64,000 bases of DNA, taken from CFX5 sp023384495. GTDB taxonomy: Bacteria > Chloroflexota > Anaerolineae > Caldilineales > Caldilineaceae. Both the position numbers and the translations under genes were made by a program. Location: the NCBI GenBank assembly GCA_048499455.1, contig JASNZV010000012.1, forward strand, positions 62,001 to 126,000, read 5' to 3'. Below are positions 15,830 through 24,586 of this stretch, in pieces (positions within the stretch are counted from its first letter, which is position 1; each line of letters starts with the position of its first letter). Below the pieces are notes generated by a model, which searched no databases, had not been told where the DNA came from, and saw only the letters and a list, made by a program, of their open reading frames with translations.

Positions 15830-16040
15830 CAGTCTCGTGTTCTACTATGATTTCAACGACGCAACCCAATTATAACACTCGGCACTCCTGTGCGCAAGAG
15901 AGAAAAAGCAGATGAACAAAAAAATATTCTGAAAACTGATTACCATTCACGAAATATTACCAATCTAGTATGAGCATCCGCTCACTATCGGAAATTAGCG
16001 AAAGAGTGAATCTACAGTCTGTCGTCTTGGTGTTTGGTGG

Positions 16041-16796
16041 TTACCGATGCGCCACAACAATCAATGTGTGAGGGATTTTTCGCATAGGCATGAGCGGGCC
16101 GTCGTCAGGCCATGTAGCGTCCGCCACCGCAGCCGGCGGTGGTGGCTCCACCAATCGTTCGATGTGCATCCCACTCGTACGGATCAGAGCAACCCACTCT
16201 CCTATCGTGTAGTGATAGCTTTCCATGAGCGTGTCCGCCCCCGGAAAACGCCAACGCATGGGGGCGTGATCAAAATAACTCCGCACTGGGTAGAGGCTTG
16301 TCTCGTTCTCTTCGGCGTCGAAAAAGCAATTTCGCAGGGGGTGGTCCACGCTGAAGATCAGCCGGCCACGCGTACGCAGCAGCCGATGGCACTCATGCAG
16401 ACACCGCATCGGTTCTGCAAGATAGTGGAAGGTCAAGGTGGAAAAGATCATGTCCCATTCCGCCTCGGCAAATTCCGCCAGGTTGCTGGCCGAACCACGG
16501 ACAAATTGGACAGCGACGCCCGCCTGTTTTGCGTGCTGCCGGGCAGCGTGTAGCTGGGCGTCGCTTAGGTCCAGCCCCGTAACCGATGCGCCCTGTTGCG
16601 CGAACGCGATACAACTCTGACCTCCGCCACACCCGATTTCTAGGATGCGCAACCCGGCCACGTTTCCCAGTAACCCCAGTTCCGCCTCGGTGGGCGCCAA
16701 CGGTCCATAGTGGATCAACGGCGCATCGACGGCAAACTCGCGCTGGTAGTGGGCGGCGACTTCCTCCCAGGCCTTGCGCTGGTTAAAGCTGCGCAT
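16041..16796 (-). CDS. SAM-dependent class I methyltransferase
   Basis: The product has 251 aa. The Rossmann motif I is LRILEIGCGGGQSCIAFAQQ, motif II SVTGLDLSDAQL and motif IV WDMIFSTLTFHYL; GRLIFSVDHPL follows. This matches the UbiE/Methyltransf_11 group that methylates small molecules; the substrate is unknown. The start overlaps the end of the tetR gene by 14 bp, so the two are cotranscribed and the methyltransferase may protect against, or modify, the regulator's ligand. Confidence 0.85.
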   Translation of the reverse strand: MRSFNQRKAWEEVAAHYQREFAVDAPLIHYGPLAPTEAELGLLGNVAGLRILEIGCGGGQSCIAFAQQGASVTGLDLSDAQLHAARQHAKQAGVAVQFVRGSASNLAEFAEAEWDMIFSTLTFHYLAEPMRCLHECHRLLRTRGRLIFSVDHPLRNCFFDAEENETSLYPVRSYFDHAPMRWRFPGADTLMESYHYTIGEWVALIRTSGMHIERLVEPPPPAAVADATWPDDGPLMPMRKIPHTLIVVAHR

Positions 16797-17421
16797 AGTG
16801 AATCACCTCCTCGTCCAACTCACTTTCGGCCTGACCGGTCTGCATGGTGCTGCACTGCGCAACGGCGTGCGCGCCTGCGGTGAGTGTGTCCACGTCATAG
16901 AGCCGGAGCAACTCATCGAGCAGGGCGCGTCGCGCCGCAAGGGGGAGCGGCGGCTGAAACTGGGGGCCGCCGATCATCAGCGCCTGGGCGAGGCGGCTCA
17001 TAGTCAACGCCTGGGCATCGTCAGCCAGCAACTGCTGGCAGAGGGCCCGTATGTGGTCGTAGCGCTGCCGGTCCATGCGCGCCTGCACCTCACGCACCTC
17101 CTCGTCTTGCAGCGCCCAGGCTCGGAACGCGATTTCAAGTTCGGGCGTCTCAGCAACCGCCACATCAAACAGGCGCATCATCCCTGCGGCGGGTGAGTCA
17201 GCATGACCTGCGGCGCGGGCAACCTGCTCACGCCATTCTGTCTCGACAAAGGCAAGCAGGGCCGCCTTATAGCCGGGTAAGCCCTGAAAGTGATGATAGA
17301 AAGACCCCTTAGAGAGCCCCAGCGCTGTTGTAAGCCGTTCAATGGTCAACGCCAGTGCGCCCTGCGTTGCGAGGATGCGTAACCCGGCCTCGAGCCAATC
17401 GCGTTTGGATGTCCGCGCCAT
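16783..17421 (-). CDS. TetR-family regulator
   Basis: The product has 212 aa from the ATG at 17421 (a GTG at 17433 would add four residues). The N-terminal HTH is typical: GLRILATQGALALTIERLTT and LGLSKGSFYHHF. The C-terminal helical domain would bind a ligand. It precedes and overlaps the methyltransferase gene, so it likely represses its own operon through the paired palindromes at 17519-17576. Confidence 0.87.
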   Translation of the reverse strand: MARTSKRDWLEAGLRILATQGALALTIERLTTALGLSKGSFYHHFQGLPGYKAALLAFVETEWREQVARAAGHADSPAAGMMRLFDVAVAETPELEIAFRAWALQDEEVREVQARMDRQRYDHIRALCQQLLADDAQALTMSRLAQALMIGGPQFQPPLPLAARRALLDELLRLYDVDTLTAGAHAVAQCSTMQTGQAESELDEEVIHYAQL

Positions 17422-17518
17422 AACCAAATCCACCCGAATCTGTCTGCTGTCCCAGGGATTACTTGGGCATTTTCACGCGCCACAAATCTGCGCCCAATCA
17501 ACCTATAAGGCAGCATAT

Positions 17519-17576
17519 ACCATACCGTATGGTTTGTCAATCATCGTGTAGTCATTCGGATACCGTACCGTATGGT
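17519..17576. promoter_or_regulatory. Two operator-like palindromes upstream of tetR
   Basis: ACCATACCGTATGGT at 17519-17533 and ACCGTACCGTATGGT at 17562-17576 are 15-bp near-palindromes differing at one base, centred 43 bp apart (four helical turns), about 100-155 bp upstream of the tetR start. This arrangement fits cooperative binding of a TetR dimer pair. Confidence 0.6.
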
Positions 17577-17790
17577 CTGGAATATTGCGCATAGTCGATT
17601 GTGGATCGACGCGTTGCCGGATCTATTTTCGTATAGCCAACATGTTCTGAGGCGTATGTTCGATGGCATTCGTATAGTCAATGCGGGGCCGTTGGGATGG
17701 CCGCCATGCGCCCGGCTCCGGCAAGGCTGCCCGCAACCCAATGCCACACGGCCTGATCGGGTTGGCGCCATCGCCACAAAGCGAGCAGAA

Positions 17791-17832
17791 AGAGAAACCG
17801 GCGTCCCCATCTGGGCGGACGCCGGTTTCTCT
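17791..17832 (-). terminator. Stem-loop, probable terminator of the SDR transcript
   Basis: A perfect 16-bp stem (AGAGAAACCGGCGTCC, arms 17791-17806 and 17817-17832) with a 10-nt loop lies about 200 bp after the double-SDR gene on the minus strand. It is followed on that strand by a T-rich stretch. The rest of 17422-18031 shows no gene. Confidence 0.55.
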
Positions 17833-18031
17833 CAGCGCAAGAGGAGAAACGAGGAGGTAAAACGTTTGTTAGCAAGCAGAGGAAGAATATTCTGCTCTAC
17901 CTATAGAATCGTTGTCCAAAGTAAAATCCTTCGCGTCCTTTCGACGAATTTTCAAATTTTGTCTATTTCTCTTTGACTCACCCGTGTGTTGTGTACGAGC
18001 CCCGATCATACCCATATCACGCCTTGCCAAT

Positions 18032-19603
18032 TCAGACCTTTGACTGTGGCGCGCCTCGGATCTTGTCAAAGATCGCCCGCCGCATCAGCGCCTCAAAGAT
18101 CCGCGGCGCAACCTGCGCTCCGATTGCGGCCAGGCGAGCGCCCCACCCTGGAATCAGCCGCTTGCGCCGAAGGCGTATGGCGTTGAATATCTGGCTGGCA
18201 AGCAGATCGGGCGCCATACGACGCGCTTCGCGGCGGTTGTCGGGGCTGTAGCGGCGGGCATGCGCCGTGCGTGTCGGGCCGGGGAAGACGCTGAGCACGT
18301 GGATGCCGGCAGGGGACAGGGCGACGGCCACGCTGCGAGCATACGCGGCGAGACCATCTTTGCTGGCGGCATAGACCGCCGCGCCGGGGTAGCTGACAAA
18401 GTGCGAGAGTGAGGAAAGAAAGACGATTGTGCCGTGGGCCGAGAGGTGCGCCCGCTGCAAAATGGCGGCAGTGAGCACAAGAGGCGCCTCAAGATTGACG
18501 CTGAGCACGGCTTGCTGTGCGGCCAGGTCGCTGTCGACAAATGGGCCGACCGCGCTGATACCCGCGTTGTGGATGAGCACATCAAGCGGCGGGCCGCCGG
18601 TGAGCGCCGCCGCCAGCCGATCACACTCGGCAGCACGACTGAGATCACCCACAAGAAACGCGGCTTGAGCACCACGGTCGGCCAGCGCGCGCTGCACGGC
18701 GTCTGCGCCTTCTTCGTCGCGATCAACCCCGATGATCGCATAGCCATCGGCGGCAAAACGGAAGGCCAGCGCCTTGCCGATGCCGTCCGCAGCGCCGGTA
18801 ATGGCGCAGTGCGGCCGGGCGGCGGGCGCAGGCGTTGCCGGCGTGGCAGAGCGCGCCCGCCGCGCCATGCCCCACTCCACAAACCCACCAAAATGACGTC
18901 CAGCGAAACGCGCCAGTTGGTTCAATCGGCCAAGGGTGACGGCGCGGCGCTCATTGCCAATGGCGCGCCGGATCTGCTCCGCCACCGCTTCGGGGGAGGC
19001 AAAGCGGCGGGTGTCGAAGGTGGCGCCGCTTTTGGCGTGCATGCCTGTGCGGGTGGCGCCGGGGCGGATCAGTTGGGCGCGTACGGGTTGGCCGCTGGCC
19101 GCCAGCTCGATCTGCCAGTTGCGCACAAAGCCATCCAACGCGGCCTTGGTGGCGGTGTAGACGGCGAAGTCGGGCCCGGGCAGGGCCGACACAACCGAGC
19201 TGATGAAGACAAATTTCCCCTGGGCGGCGGCGACGTGTGGAAAGAGGGCATGGGTCAGCGCGATGGGGGCGCGCAGGTTGACGGCGATCATACGGCGGAT
19301 CTCTTCGGTGCCCTGGTCTGCAACCGGCCCGATATAGCCCATGCCGGCGTTGTGGATGACCAAATCGATCGCGCCGACATGATTTTCGTGTAGCCAAAAT
19401 GAGGCATGTTCAGCGCAGTTTCGCTCCGTCAAATCAACCTGGCAGTAGGTATCGTTCGTAAAAAGTGGGTCGGCGAGTTCGGCCAATGGTCGCCGCCCAA
19501 TCAGGATCAGCCGCGCGTGCGATTGCGCGTATTGGCGCGCCAACGCCAGCCCAATGCCGTCGGTGGCGCCCGTGATGAGAATGATAGATGCGTCGCGCGT
19601 CAC
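18032..19603 (-). CDS. Tandem double short-chain dehydrogenase/reductase
   Basis: About 523 aa from the GTG at 19603, which places the cofactor motif near the N-terminus as in ordinary SDRs; the frame is open to 19699. Domain 1 has ILITGATDGIG, NAG (HNAGMGY), SSVVS and the catalytic pair YTATK. Domain 2 has AITGAADGIG, HNAGISAVG, SSLSH and YAASK. Both halves thus keep a complete Ser-Tyr-Lys set and a TGxxxGIG cofactor loop. SDR fusions of two active units are uncommon. Substrates are unknown. Confidence 0.85.
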   Translation of the reverse strand: MTRDASIILITGATDGIGLALARQYAQSHARLILIGRRPLAELADPLFTNDTYCQVDLTERNCAEHASFWLHENHVGAIDLVIHNAGMGYIGPVADQGTEEIRRMIAVNLRAPIALTHALFPHVAAAQGKFVFISSVVSALPGPDFAVYTATKAALDGFVRNWQIELAASGQPVRAQLIRPGATRTGMHAKSGATFDTRRFASPEAVAEQIRRAIGNERRAVTLGRLNQLARFAGRHFGGFVEWGMARRARSATPATPAPAARPHCAITGAADGIGKALAFRFAADGYAIIGVDRDEEGADAVQRALADRGAQAAFLVGDLSRAAECDRLAAALTGGPPLDVLIHNAGISAVGPFVDSDLAAQQAVLSVNLEAPLVLTAAILQRAHLSAHGTIVFLSSLSHFVSYPGAAVYAASKDGLAAYARSVAVALSPAGIHVLSVFPGPTRTAHARRYSPDNRREARRMAPDLLASQIFNAIRLRRKRLIPGWGARLAAIGAQVAPRIFEALMRRAIFDKIRGAPQSKV

Positions 19604-19836
19604 AGAGCCGTTTGTCCTTTGTGGTTGTCCGTTTTGACCGCACGTTTGATCACCCTCCATGGCGTAGGTTTTGCATTGGGCGATCATCAGATTGGACACG
19701 ACGCAGGCGGAACGCTGACCCGCGCTGCAACGTCTTTCTCGCGTAGTCGGTGACGTATGGTTGGTGATGTACGCCGGGCTATCGCTCGGCCTCCCGGTCC
19801 CCCACAGTTCTGCAAATGAACCAAGGAGAACCCGCT

Positions 19837-20055
19837 ATGCCAAACGGATTCACGGTCGGGCAGATTGCCCGCACGCTTCGCTGTCACGAACGCTCGGCGC
19901 GTCTCTATCTCAGTGAGGTGAACGCCGCCATCGACCGCTATGCGAGCGATGTGACCGAACGCATTGAGATCGGCACGGTTATCGCCCTCTGCCGCCGCTA
20001 CGAGGATAGTATCATAGGACGGCGTTTGGTGTCATTGTTGGAGCGGGCTGTGTAA
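19837..20055 (+). CDS. Small HTH-like protein
   Basis: The product has 72 aa. The ATG at 19837 follows AAGGAG by nine bases. FTVGQIARTLRCHERSARLYL resembles a helix-turn-helix that recognises DNA, and the rest is helical. No family is recognised. It is a monocistronic unit closed by a strong terminator and divergent from the double-SDR gene, which it might regulate. Confidence 0.6.
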   Translation: MPNGFTVGQIARTLRCHERSARLYLSEVNAAIDRYASDVTERIEIGTVIALCRRYEDSIIGRRLVSLLERAV

Positions 20056-20085
20056 CCGGCGTGCTCTTCCCGTTTTGCTCCCATT

Positions 20086-20115
20086 CCCGGCGTATTCGTA
20101 CGCCGGGTTTTTTTT
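20086..20115 (+). terminator. Rho-independent terminator
   Basis: A 9-bp stem (CCCGGCGTA/TACGCCGGG) with a TTCG tetraloop is followed by eight T residues. Confidence 0.93.
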
Positions 20116-20166
20116 GGGGGTCGCTAGTTTTGTCTTTGGGCCAACCCTGGTTATGATGGCTTCATT

Positions 20167-21282
20167 ATGGCGACGATTGAACTGGTCAATGTAACCAAAC
20201 GGTTCTCACCCACAACGCCCCCGGCGCTGGATGGCGTCAACCTTACCATTCGCAACGGCGAGACGGTGGCGGTGGTGGGCCCATCGGGCAGCGGCAAGAG
20301 CACGTTGCTGCGCGTCCTGGCCGGGCTGGAGGGTGATTATACCGGGCAGGTGCTCTATGATGGCCGCGACATGCGCAACGCCCCGCCCAAAGATCGCCAC
20401 ATCGGCATGGTCTTCCAGAACTATGCGCTCTATCCCCATTTTTTGGGGCGTGGGAACCTTTCTTTTTTCTTCCGGCTGCGCAAAATTTCAGACGCCGAGA
20501 CCGAAGAACGGATCCGCATCACCTCCGAAATCATGGGAATTGGGTTTGAGGAGTTGCTCAAGCGCAAACCGGGCTCGCTGTCGGGCGGGCAACAACAGCG
20601 CGTTGCGATTGGCCGGGCGTTGGTGCGCAACCCCCAGCTCTTCCTTTTTGACGAGCCACTCTCCAACCTGGACGCCAAACTGCGCATGCAGACCCGCGTC
20701 GAAGTCAAACGGCTGCTCCAACGCTTCCGCATCACCGCGGTTTATGTCACCCATGACCAGGTCGAGGCGATTGCGTTGGGTGACCAGATCGCCGTCATGC
20801 GTGCGGGCAGAGTCGAACAAGTAGGGCCGGTGGCCACCCTGTTGCAGCAGCCGGCCAACGCCTTTGTGGCCGGTTTTTTGGGCGCGCCGCCCATGAACTT
20901 GTTGACGAGTGGGGTGGTGGCCAACGACGCAATACAGTTTTCTGGATGGTCGATTCTGCTCCCACCGCGGGTGCGCGCCCTGGTCTATCCCGGCCAGGCG
21001 TTGACGGTGGGCGTACGCCCCGAGGCCGCGCAACTGGCTCGCGACAGCGTTGCGCCCGCCGTCAGCGCCGCGTTGATCCATGCTGTGGTAGAGATGGTCG
21101 AGCCAGACATGGGGCGGCGCATCCAGTGGGTGCATGTGAAAGCGGGCGACCATCGCCTTGTCGCCGGCGTAGAGTTCGGGCAGGCCGTCTATGCCGGTGA
21201 CCATGTGGCGATTGGGCTGCCGGATGAGCATCTCCACTTTTTCGACGCCGAGACCGAGCTCCGCATCGGTGGAATGCGCTAG
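20167..21282 (+). CDS. MalK/UgpC-type ABC transporter ATP-binding protein
   Basis: The product has 371 aa. Walker A is GPSGSGKST, the Q-loop is MVFQNYALYPH, the signature LSGGQQQR, Walker B LFLFDEP, and the H-loop VTHDQVEA. A C-terminal ~130-residue TOBE/regulatory region is typical of carbohydrate-importer ATPases. No sugar permease is nearby, so it may serve a remote importer, as MalK-type ATPases often do. The betaine-type operon starts 236 bp downstream. Confidence 0.88.
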   Translation: MATIELVNVTKRFSPTTPPALDGVNLTIRNGETVAVVGPSGSGKSTLLRVLAGLEGDYTGQVLYDGRDMRNAPPKDRHIGMVFQNYALYPHFLGRGNLSFFFRLRKISDAETEERIRITSEIMGIGFEELLKRKPGSLSGGQQQRVAIGRALVRNPQLFLFDEPLSNLDAKLRMQTRVEVKRLLQRFRITAVYVTHDQVEAIALGDQIAVMRAGRVEQVGPVATLLQQPANAFVAGFLGAPPMNLLTSGVVANDAIQFSGWSILLPPRVRALVYPGQALTVGVRPEAAQLARDSVAPAVSAALIHAVVEMVEPDMGRRIQWVHVKAGDHRLVAGVEFGQAVYAGDHVAIGLPDEHLHFFDAETELRIGGMR

Positions 21283-21518
21283 GGCGGCGTAAATAAAGCG
21301 ATAGTTGTCGTAGCAACTTTAGCCGCTCGTATCGGCAGCAAAGCGACCGAAGTCGCTACTACGAACACTCTCGTTATTTGCGCCGCTATGCACTGGCGGG
21401 CGTGGGCGAACCCAAAGTGGCCGGGATGCTTGCGCAAGATGGGTGGCGCGGGTTATACTACAGCCGCTCCACCTGACGGACTCCACGGAACAATTTGATT
21501 GGTCTTTGTGACTCACCC

Positions 21519-22559
21519 ATGAAGCCACTGTCTTCGGCCACACGCAAGATCGTCTGCCAACATGTCTGGAAGATCTTTGGCCCCAATCCCGAAAAGCTGC
21601 TCAACCGGATCAGCGCGGACGCCACGCGCGCCGACGTGCTTCAGCAGACCGGTCATGTGGTGGCGGTGCGTGATGTCTCGTTTGCGGTGCAGCCAGGCAA
21701 GACTTTTGTGGTGATGGGCCTTTCGGGTAGTGGCAAATCGACCCTGCTGCGTTGCCTGCCTCGCCTGATCGAGCCGACCCACGGGCAGGTGCTCATCGAT
21801 GACGAGGACGTTGCGGCGATGGACGAGCCGACGCTTCGTGCGTTGCGACGCCACAAGGTAAGTATGGTCTTTCAGCACTTTGGTCTCTTTCCCCACCGGC
21901 AGATCATCGACAATGTGGCCTTTGGGCTGGAGGTGCAGGGCGTGGGCAAGAAGGAGCGCTACGCCCGCGCCCATGAGGTGCTGGCGCTCGTCAACCTCAA
22001 GGGTTGGGACAAGCACTACCCCGCCCAGTTGAGCGGGGGCATGCAACAACGCGTCGGCCTGGCCCGTGCGCTGGCGGTGGACCCTGAAATCCTGCTCTTC
22101 GACGAGCCGTTTAGCGCGCTAGACCCGCTGATCCGCCGCGAGATGCAGGATGAGTTGCTGGCCTTGCAGGCCAAGATGCAGAAGACGCTGGTCTTTATCA
22201 CCCACGATTTTGCCGAGGCCATCAAGCTGGGCGATGAGATCGCGATCATGAAGGACGGCGAGTTTGTCCAGGTGGGGGTGGCGGAAGAGGTGGTGTTGCG
22301 GCCCGCCAACGACTACGTAGCCGAATTTACCAAAGATGTGCCGCGCACCAAGGTGCTTACGGCCCGCGCCGTGATGCAGCCGATACGCGATGGCATTGCC
22401 GGCAACCATGCCGTCTCCGTCACCATCAAGCTGGATGCCTTGCTTCCACTCCTGGCGGAAACCGACGCTGCCTTCCCTGTGGTGGATGAGGCGGACAATC
22501 TGGTTGGCTGCGTCGACCGTACGTCGGTGATGATCGCGCTGGCCGGCGGCGAAGGATAA
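21519..22559 (+). CDS. proV: Glycine betaine/proline-type ABC ATPase (ProV/OpuAA-like)
   Basis: The product has 346 aa from the ATG at 21519. The N-terminal extension CQHVWKIFGPNPEKLL is characteristic of ProV. Walker A is MGLSGSGKST, the signature LSGGMQQRVG, Walker B ILLFDEPFSALDP. The C-terminus keeps only a short CBS-like remnant (AFPVVDEADNLVGCVDR), a domain that senses ionic strength in OpuA. It lies 14 bp upstream of the permease gene, forming a compatible-solute import operon. Confidence 0.87.
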   Translation: MKPLSSATRKIVCQHVWKIFGPNPEKLLNRISADATRADVLQQTGHVVAVRDVSFAVQPGKTFVVMGLSGSGKSTLLRCLPRLIEPTHGQVLIDDEDVAAMDEPTLRALRRHKVSMVFQHFGLFPHRQIIDNVAFGLEVQGVGKKERYARAHEVLALVNLKGWDKHYPAQLSGGMQQRVGLARALAVDPEILLFDEPFSALDPLIRREMQDELLALQAKMQKTLVFITHDFAEAIKLGDEIAIMKDGEFVQVGVAEEVVLRPANDYVAEFTKDVPRTKVLTARAVMQPIRDGIAGNHAVSVTIKLDALLPLLAETDAAFPVVDEADNLVGCVDRTSVMIALAGGEG

Positions 22560-22573
22560 CCAATCGACTGCCC

Positions 22574-24577
22574 ATGCGTGCGCCAACCCTCTCCCCTTCG
22601 ATGCAGCCGGCCACCTGGAAGCTCAGCCGCGGATGGGGCTATGCCGCCGTGGCGCTGGCGCTGCTCGCCGTCGCCCTTTATCTGCATCTGACGGATCGGG
22701 CGCCCGCCGGTTTCCCCGCCGAATGGGATCTGCGGCTGCGCGAGCCGATTGAGGCATTCAAGTCTTGGGCGATTCGCAGCCGGGGCGAGCACCCTATTTT
22801 TCTCTACTTTTTTGACCCGCTGCGCAGCGCCATCGAGGCCAATCTGCGCGGGCTGGAACGCTTTCTGCTGGCGATCCCCTGGCCGGCGATTTTCATCCTC
22901 CTCTATGCCACTGGCTACCGCGCCGGCGGTCATGGCCTGGCCTTGCTGTCTGTGGCGGGCGTGGCGTTGATGGGGCTCTTTGGCCTGTGGACGGAGAGCA
23001 TCCAAACCTTGGCGCTCATGGGCGTTTCCGTCACCATCGCCCTGGTGATTGGCATCCCCGCCGGCATCCTGGCCGCTCGCTTTCCCCGCTTCGAGGCAAC
23101 GCTGCGCCCGCTGCTCGACGCCATGCAGACCATGCCCGCCTTTGTCTATCTGATCCCTGTGGTGCTCTTTTTTGGCATCGCCCGCGCGCCGAGTGTGATC
23201 GCCACCGTCATCTATGCGCTGCCGCCGGCGATTCGTCTCACCAGCCTGGGCATCCGCCAGGTGGACGCCGCCACGCTCGAGGCCGCCGACGCCTTTGGCG
23301 CAACGGGCTGGCAGAAACTGGTCAAGGTACAACTGCCGCTGGCGCTGCCGTCGATCCTGTTGGGGGTGAACCAGACGATCATGATGGCGCTGGGCATTGT
23401 GGTGATCGCCGCCCTCATCGGCGCCGGCGGGCTGGGGTGGGAGGTGCTCGACGCCCTGCGCCGGCTGCGGGTGGGGCAGGCGTTGGAGGCCGGGCTGGCG
23501 ATTGTGTTTATGGCCGTCATCTTTGACCGGGTCAGTGCAGGTTTTGCGCGGGGGAGCCAACCGCGCCGCCAGGGTCAGGGGAGCGCGCCCCACGCCACCC
23601 TGCGTGACAATGCGCCGGGCTGGCTGCTGAACTATGTTTTTTGGTCGGGGGTGCTGATCTTTGTCCTCGTCTTTGTGCTGGTCGATGCCGACCGCGGGCT
23701 TCTGCGCGGCTTCCCGGCGGGATGGCGCATCTCCATTCGCGAGCCGGTGGACGCGCTGGTGGAATGGATGAAGCGCAATCTCTATCAGATTGGCGATTTG
23801 CCGATTGGCGCCGGCCCATTTAGCGATTTTCTGGTCATCTACCTGCTCAACCCGTTGCGCCGGCTGTTGCAGCGCGGGCTGCCGTGGCCCGTGCTGATTG
23901 GGCTGGTGGGGCTGGTGGCCCATCACGCCGGCGGCTGGCGGCTGGCATTGGGCAGCGTGCTGGGCATGGTCGCGCTGGGGCTGTTGGGCATGTGGGAGCA
24001 GAGCATGGACACGCTCAGCCAGGTGTTGGTGGCCGTGTTGCTGGCGGTGGTGATCGGCGTTCCATTGGGCGTGTGGGCGGCGCGCAGCGACCGGGTCGAG
24101 GCGCTGCTGCGGCCTGTGCTCGACTTTTTGCAGACGATCCCGCCGTTTGTCTATTTGGCGCCGGTCATTATGCTCTTTCATGTGGGGCGCGTGCCGGGCA
24201 TCATCGCCTCGGTGCTCTATGCCTTGCCGCCGCTGGTGCGCTTGACCAACCTGGGCATCCGCCAGGTGGCGCCGGCCGCGGTTGAGGCGGCGGATGCGTT
24301 TGGCGCCACCGCATGGCAGAAACTGCGCAAGGTGCAACTGCCGCTGGCGCTGCCGTCGATCATGATGGGCGTCAACCAGACGGTGATGATGGTGCTAGCC
24401 ATGGTGATCATCGCCGGCTTGGTGGGTGGCGGCGCGCTGGGGCTAGAGGCGGTCAACGGCCTCTCGCGCAACCAGTTGGGCCGCGGGCTGGAGGCGGGCC
24501 TCGCCATTGTCAGCATCGCCATGATCCTCGACCGGCTGACCCAGGCGTGGGCCGGCGGGCGGCGGCCTAGCGTTTGA
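22574..24577 (+). CDS. proW: Duplicated ProW-type betaine ABC permease (two permease units in one chain)
   Basis: The product has 667 aa. Two homologous halves (~20-320 and ~350-665) each hold a complete binding-protein-dependent permease domain with the EAA loop (EAADAFGATGWQKLVKVQLP and EAADAFGATAWQKLRKVQLP) and LPLALPSI. The two units of the usual homodimer are thus fused. Nucleotide repeats between the halves are strong, indicating internal duplication. No binding domain is fused, and the ProX-like lipoprotein is encoded at 49102-50097. An alternative ATG is at 22601. Confidence 0.86.
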   Translation: MRAPTLSPSMQPATWKLSRGWGYAAVALALLAVALYLHLTDRAPAGFPAEWDLRLREPIEAFKSWAIRSRGEHPIFLYFFDPLRSAIEANLRGLERFLLAIPWPAIFILLYATGYRAGGHGLALLSVAGVALMGLFGLWTESIQTLALMGVSVTIALVIGIPAGILAARFPRFEATLRPLLDAMQTMPAFVYLIPVVLFFGIARAPSVIATVIYALPPAIRLTSLGIRQVDAATLEAADAFGATGWQKLVKVQLPLALPSILLGVNQTIMMALGIVVIAALIGAGGLGWEVLDALRRLRVGQALEAGLAIVFMAVIFDRVSAGFARGSQPRRQGQGSAPHATLRDNAPGWLLNYVFWSGVLIFVLVFVLVDADRGLLRGFPAGWRISIREPVDALVEWMKRNLYQIGDLPIGAGPFSDFLVIYLLNPLRRLLQRGLPWPVLIGLVGLVAHHAGGWRLALGSVLGMVALGLLGMWEQSMDTLSQVLVAVLLAVVIGVPLGVWAARSDRVEALLRPVLDFLQTIPPFVYLAPVIMLFHVGRVPGIIASVLYALPPLVRLTNLGIRQVAPAAVEAADAFGATAWQKLRKVQLPLALPSIMMGVNQTVMMVLAMVIIAGLVGGGALGLEAVNGLSRNQLGRGLEAGLAIVSIAMILDRLTQAWAGGRRPSV

Positions 24578-24586
24578 TGGCCCGGT

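Noticed and set aside
22313..24337. Long minus-strand frame opposite the permease gene
   Set aside because: It is a shadow of the GC-rich duplicated permease; composition (His, Gln and Arg rich) is typical of antisense frames.
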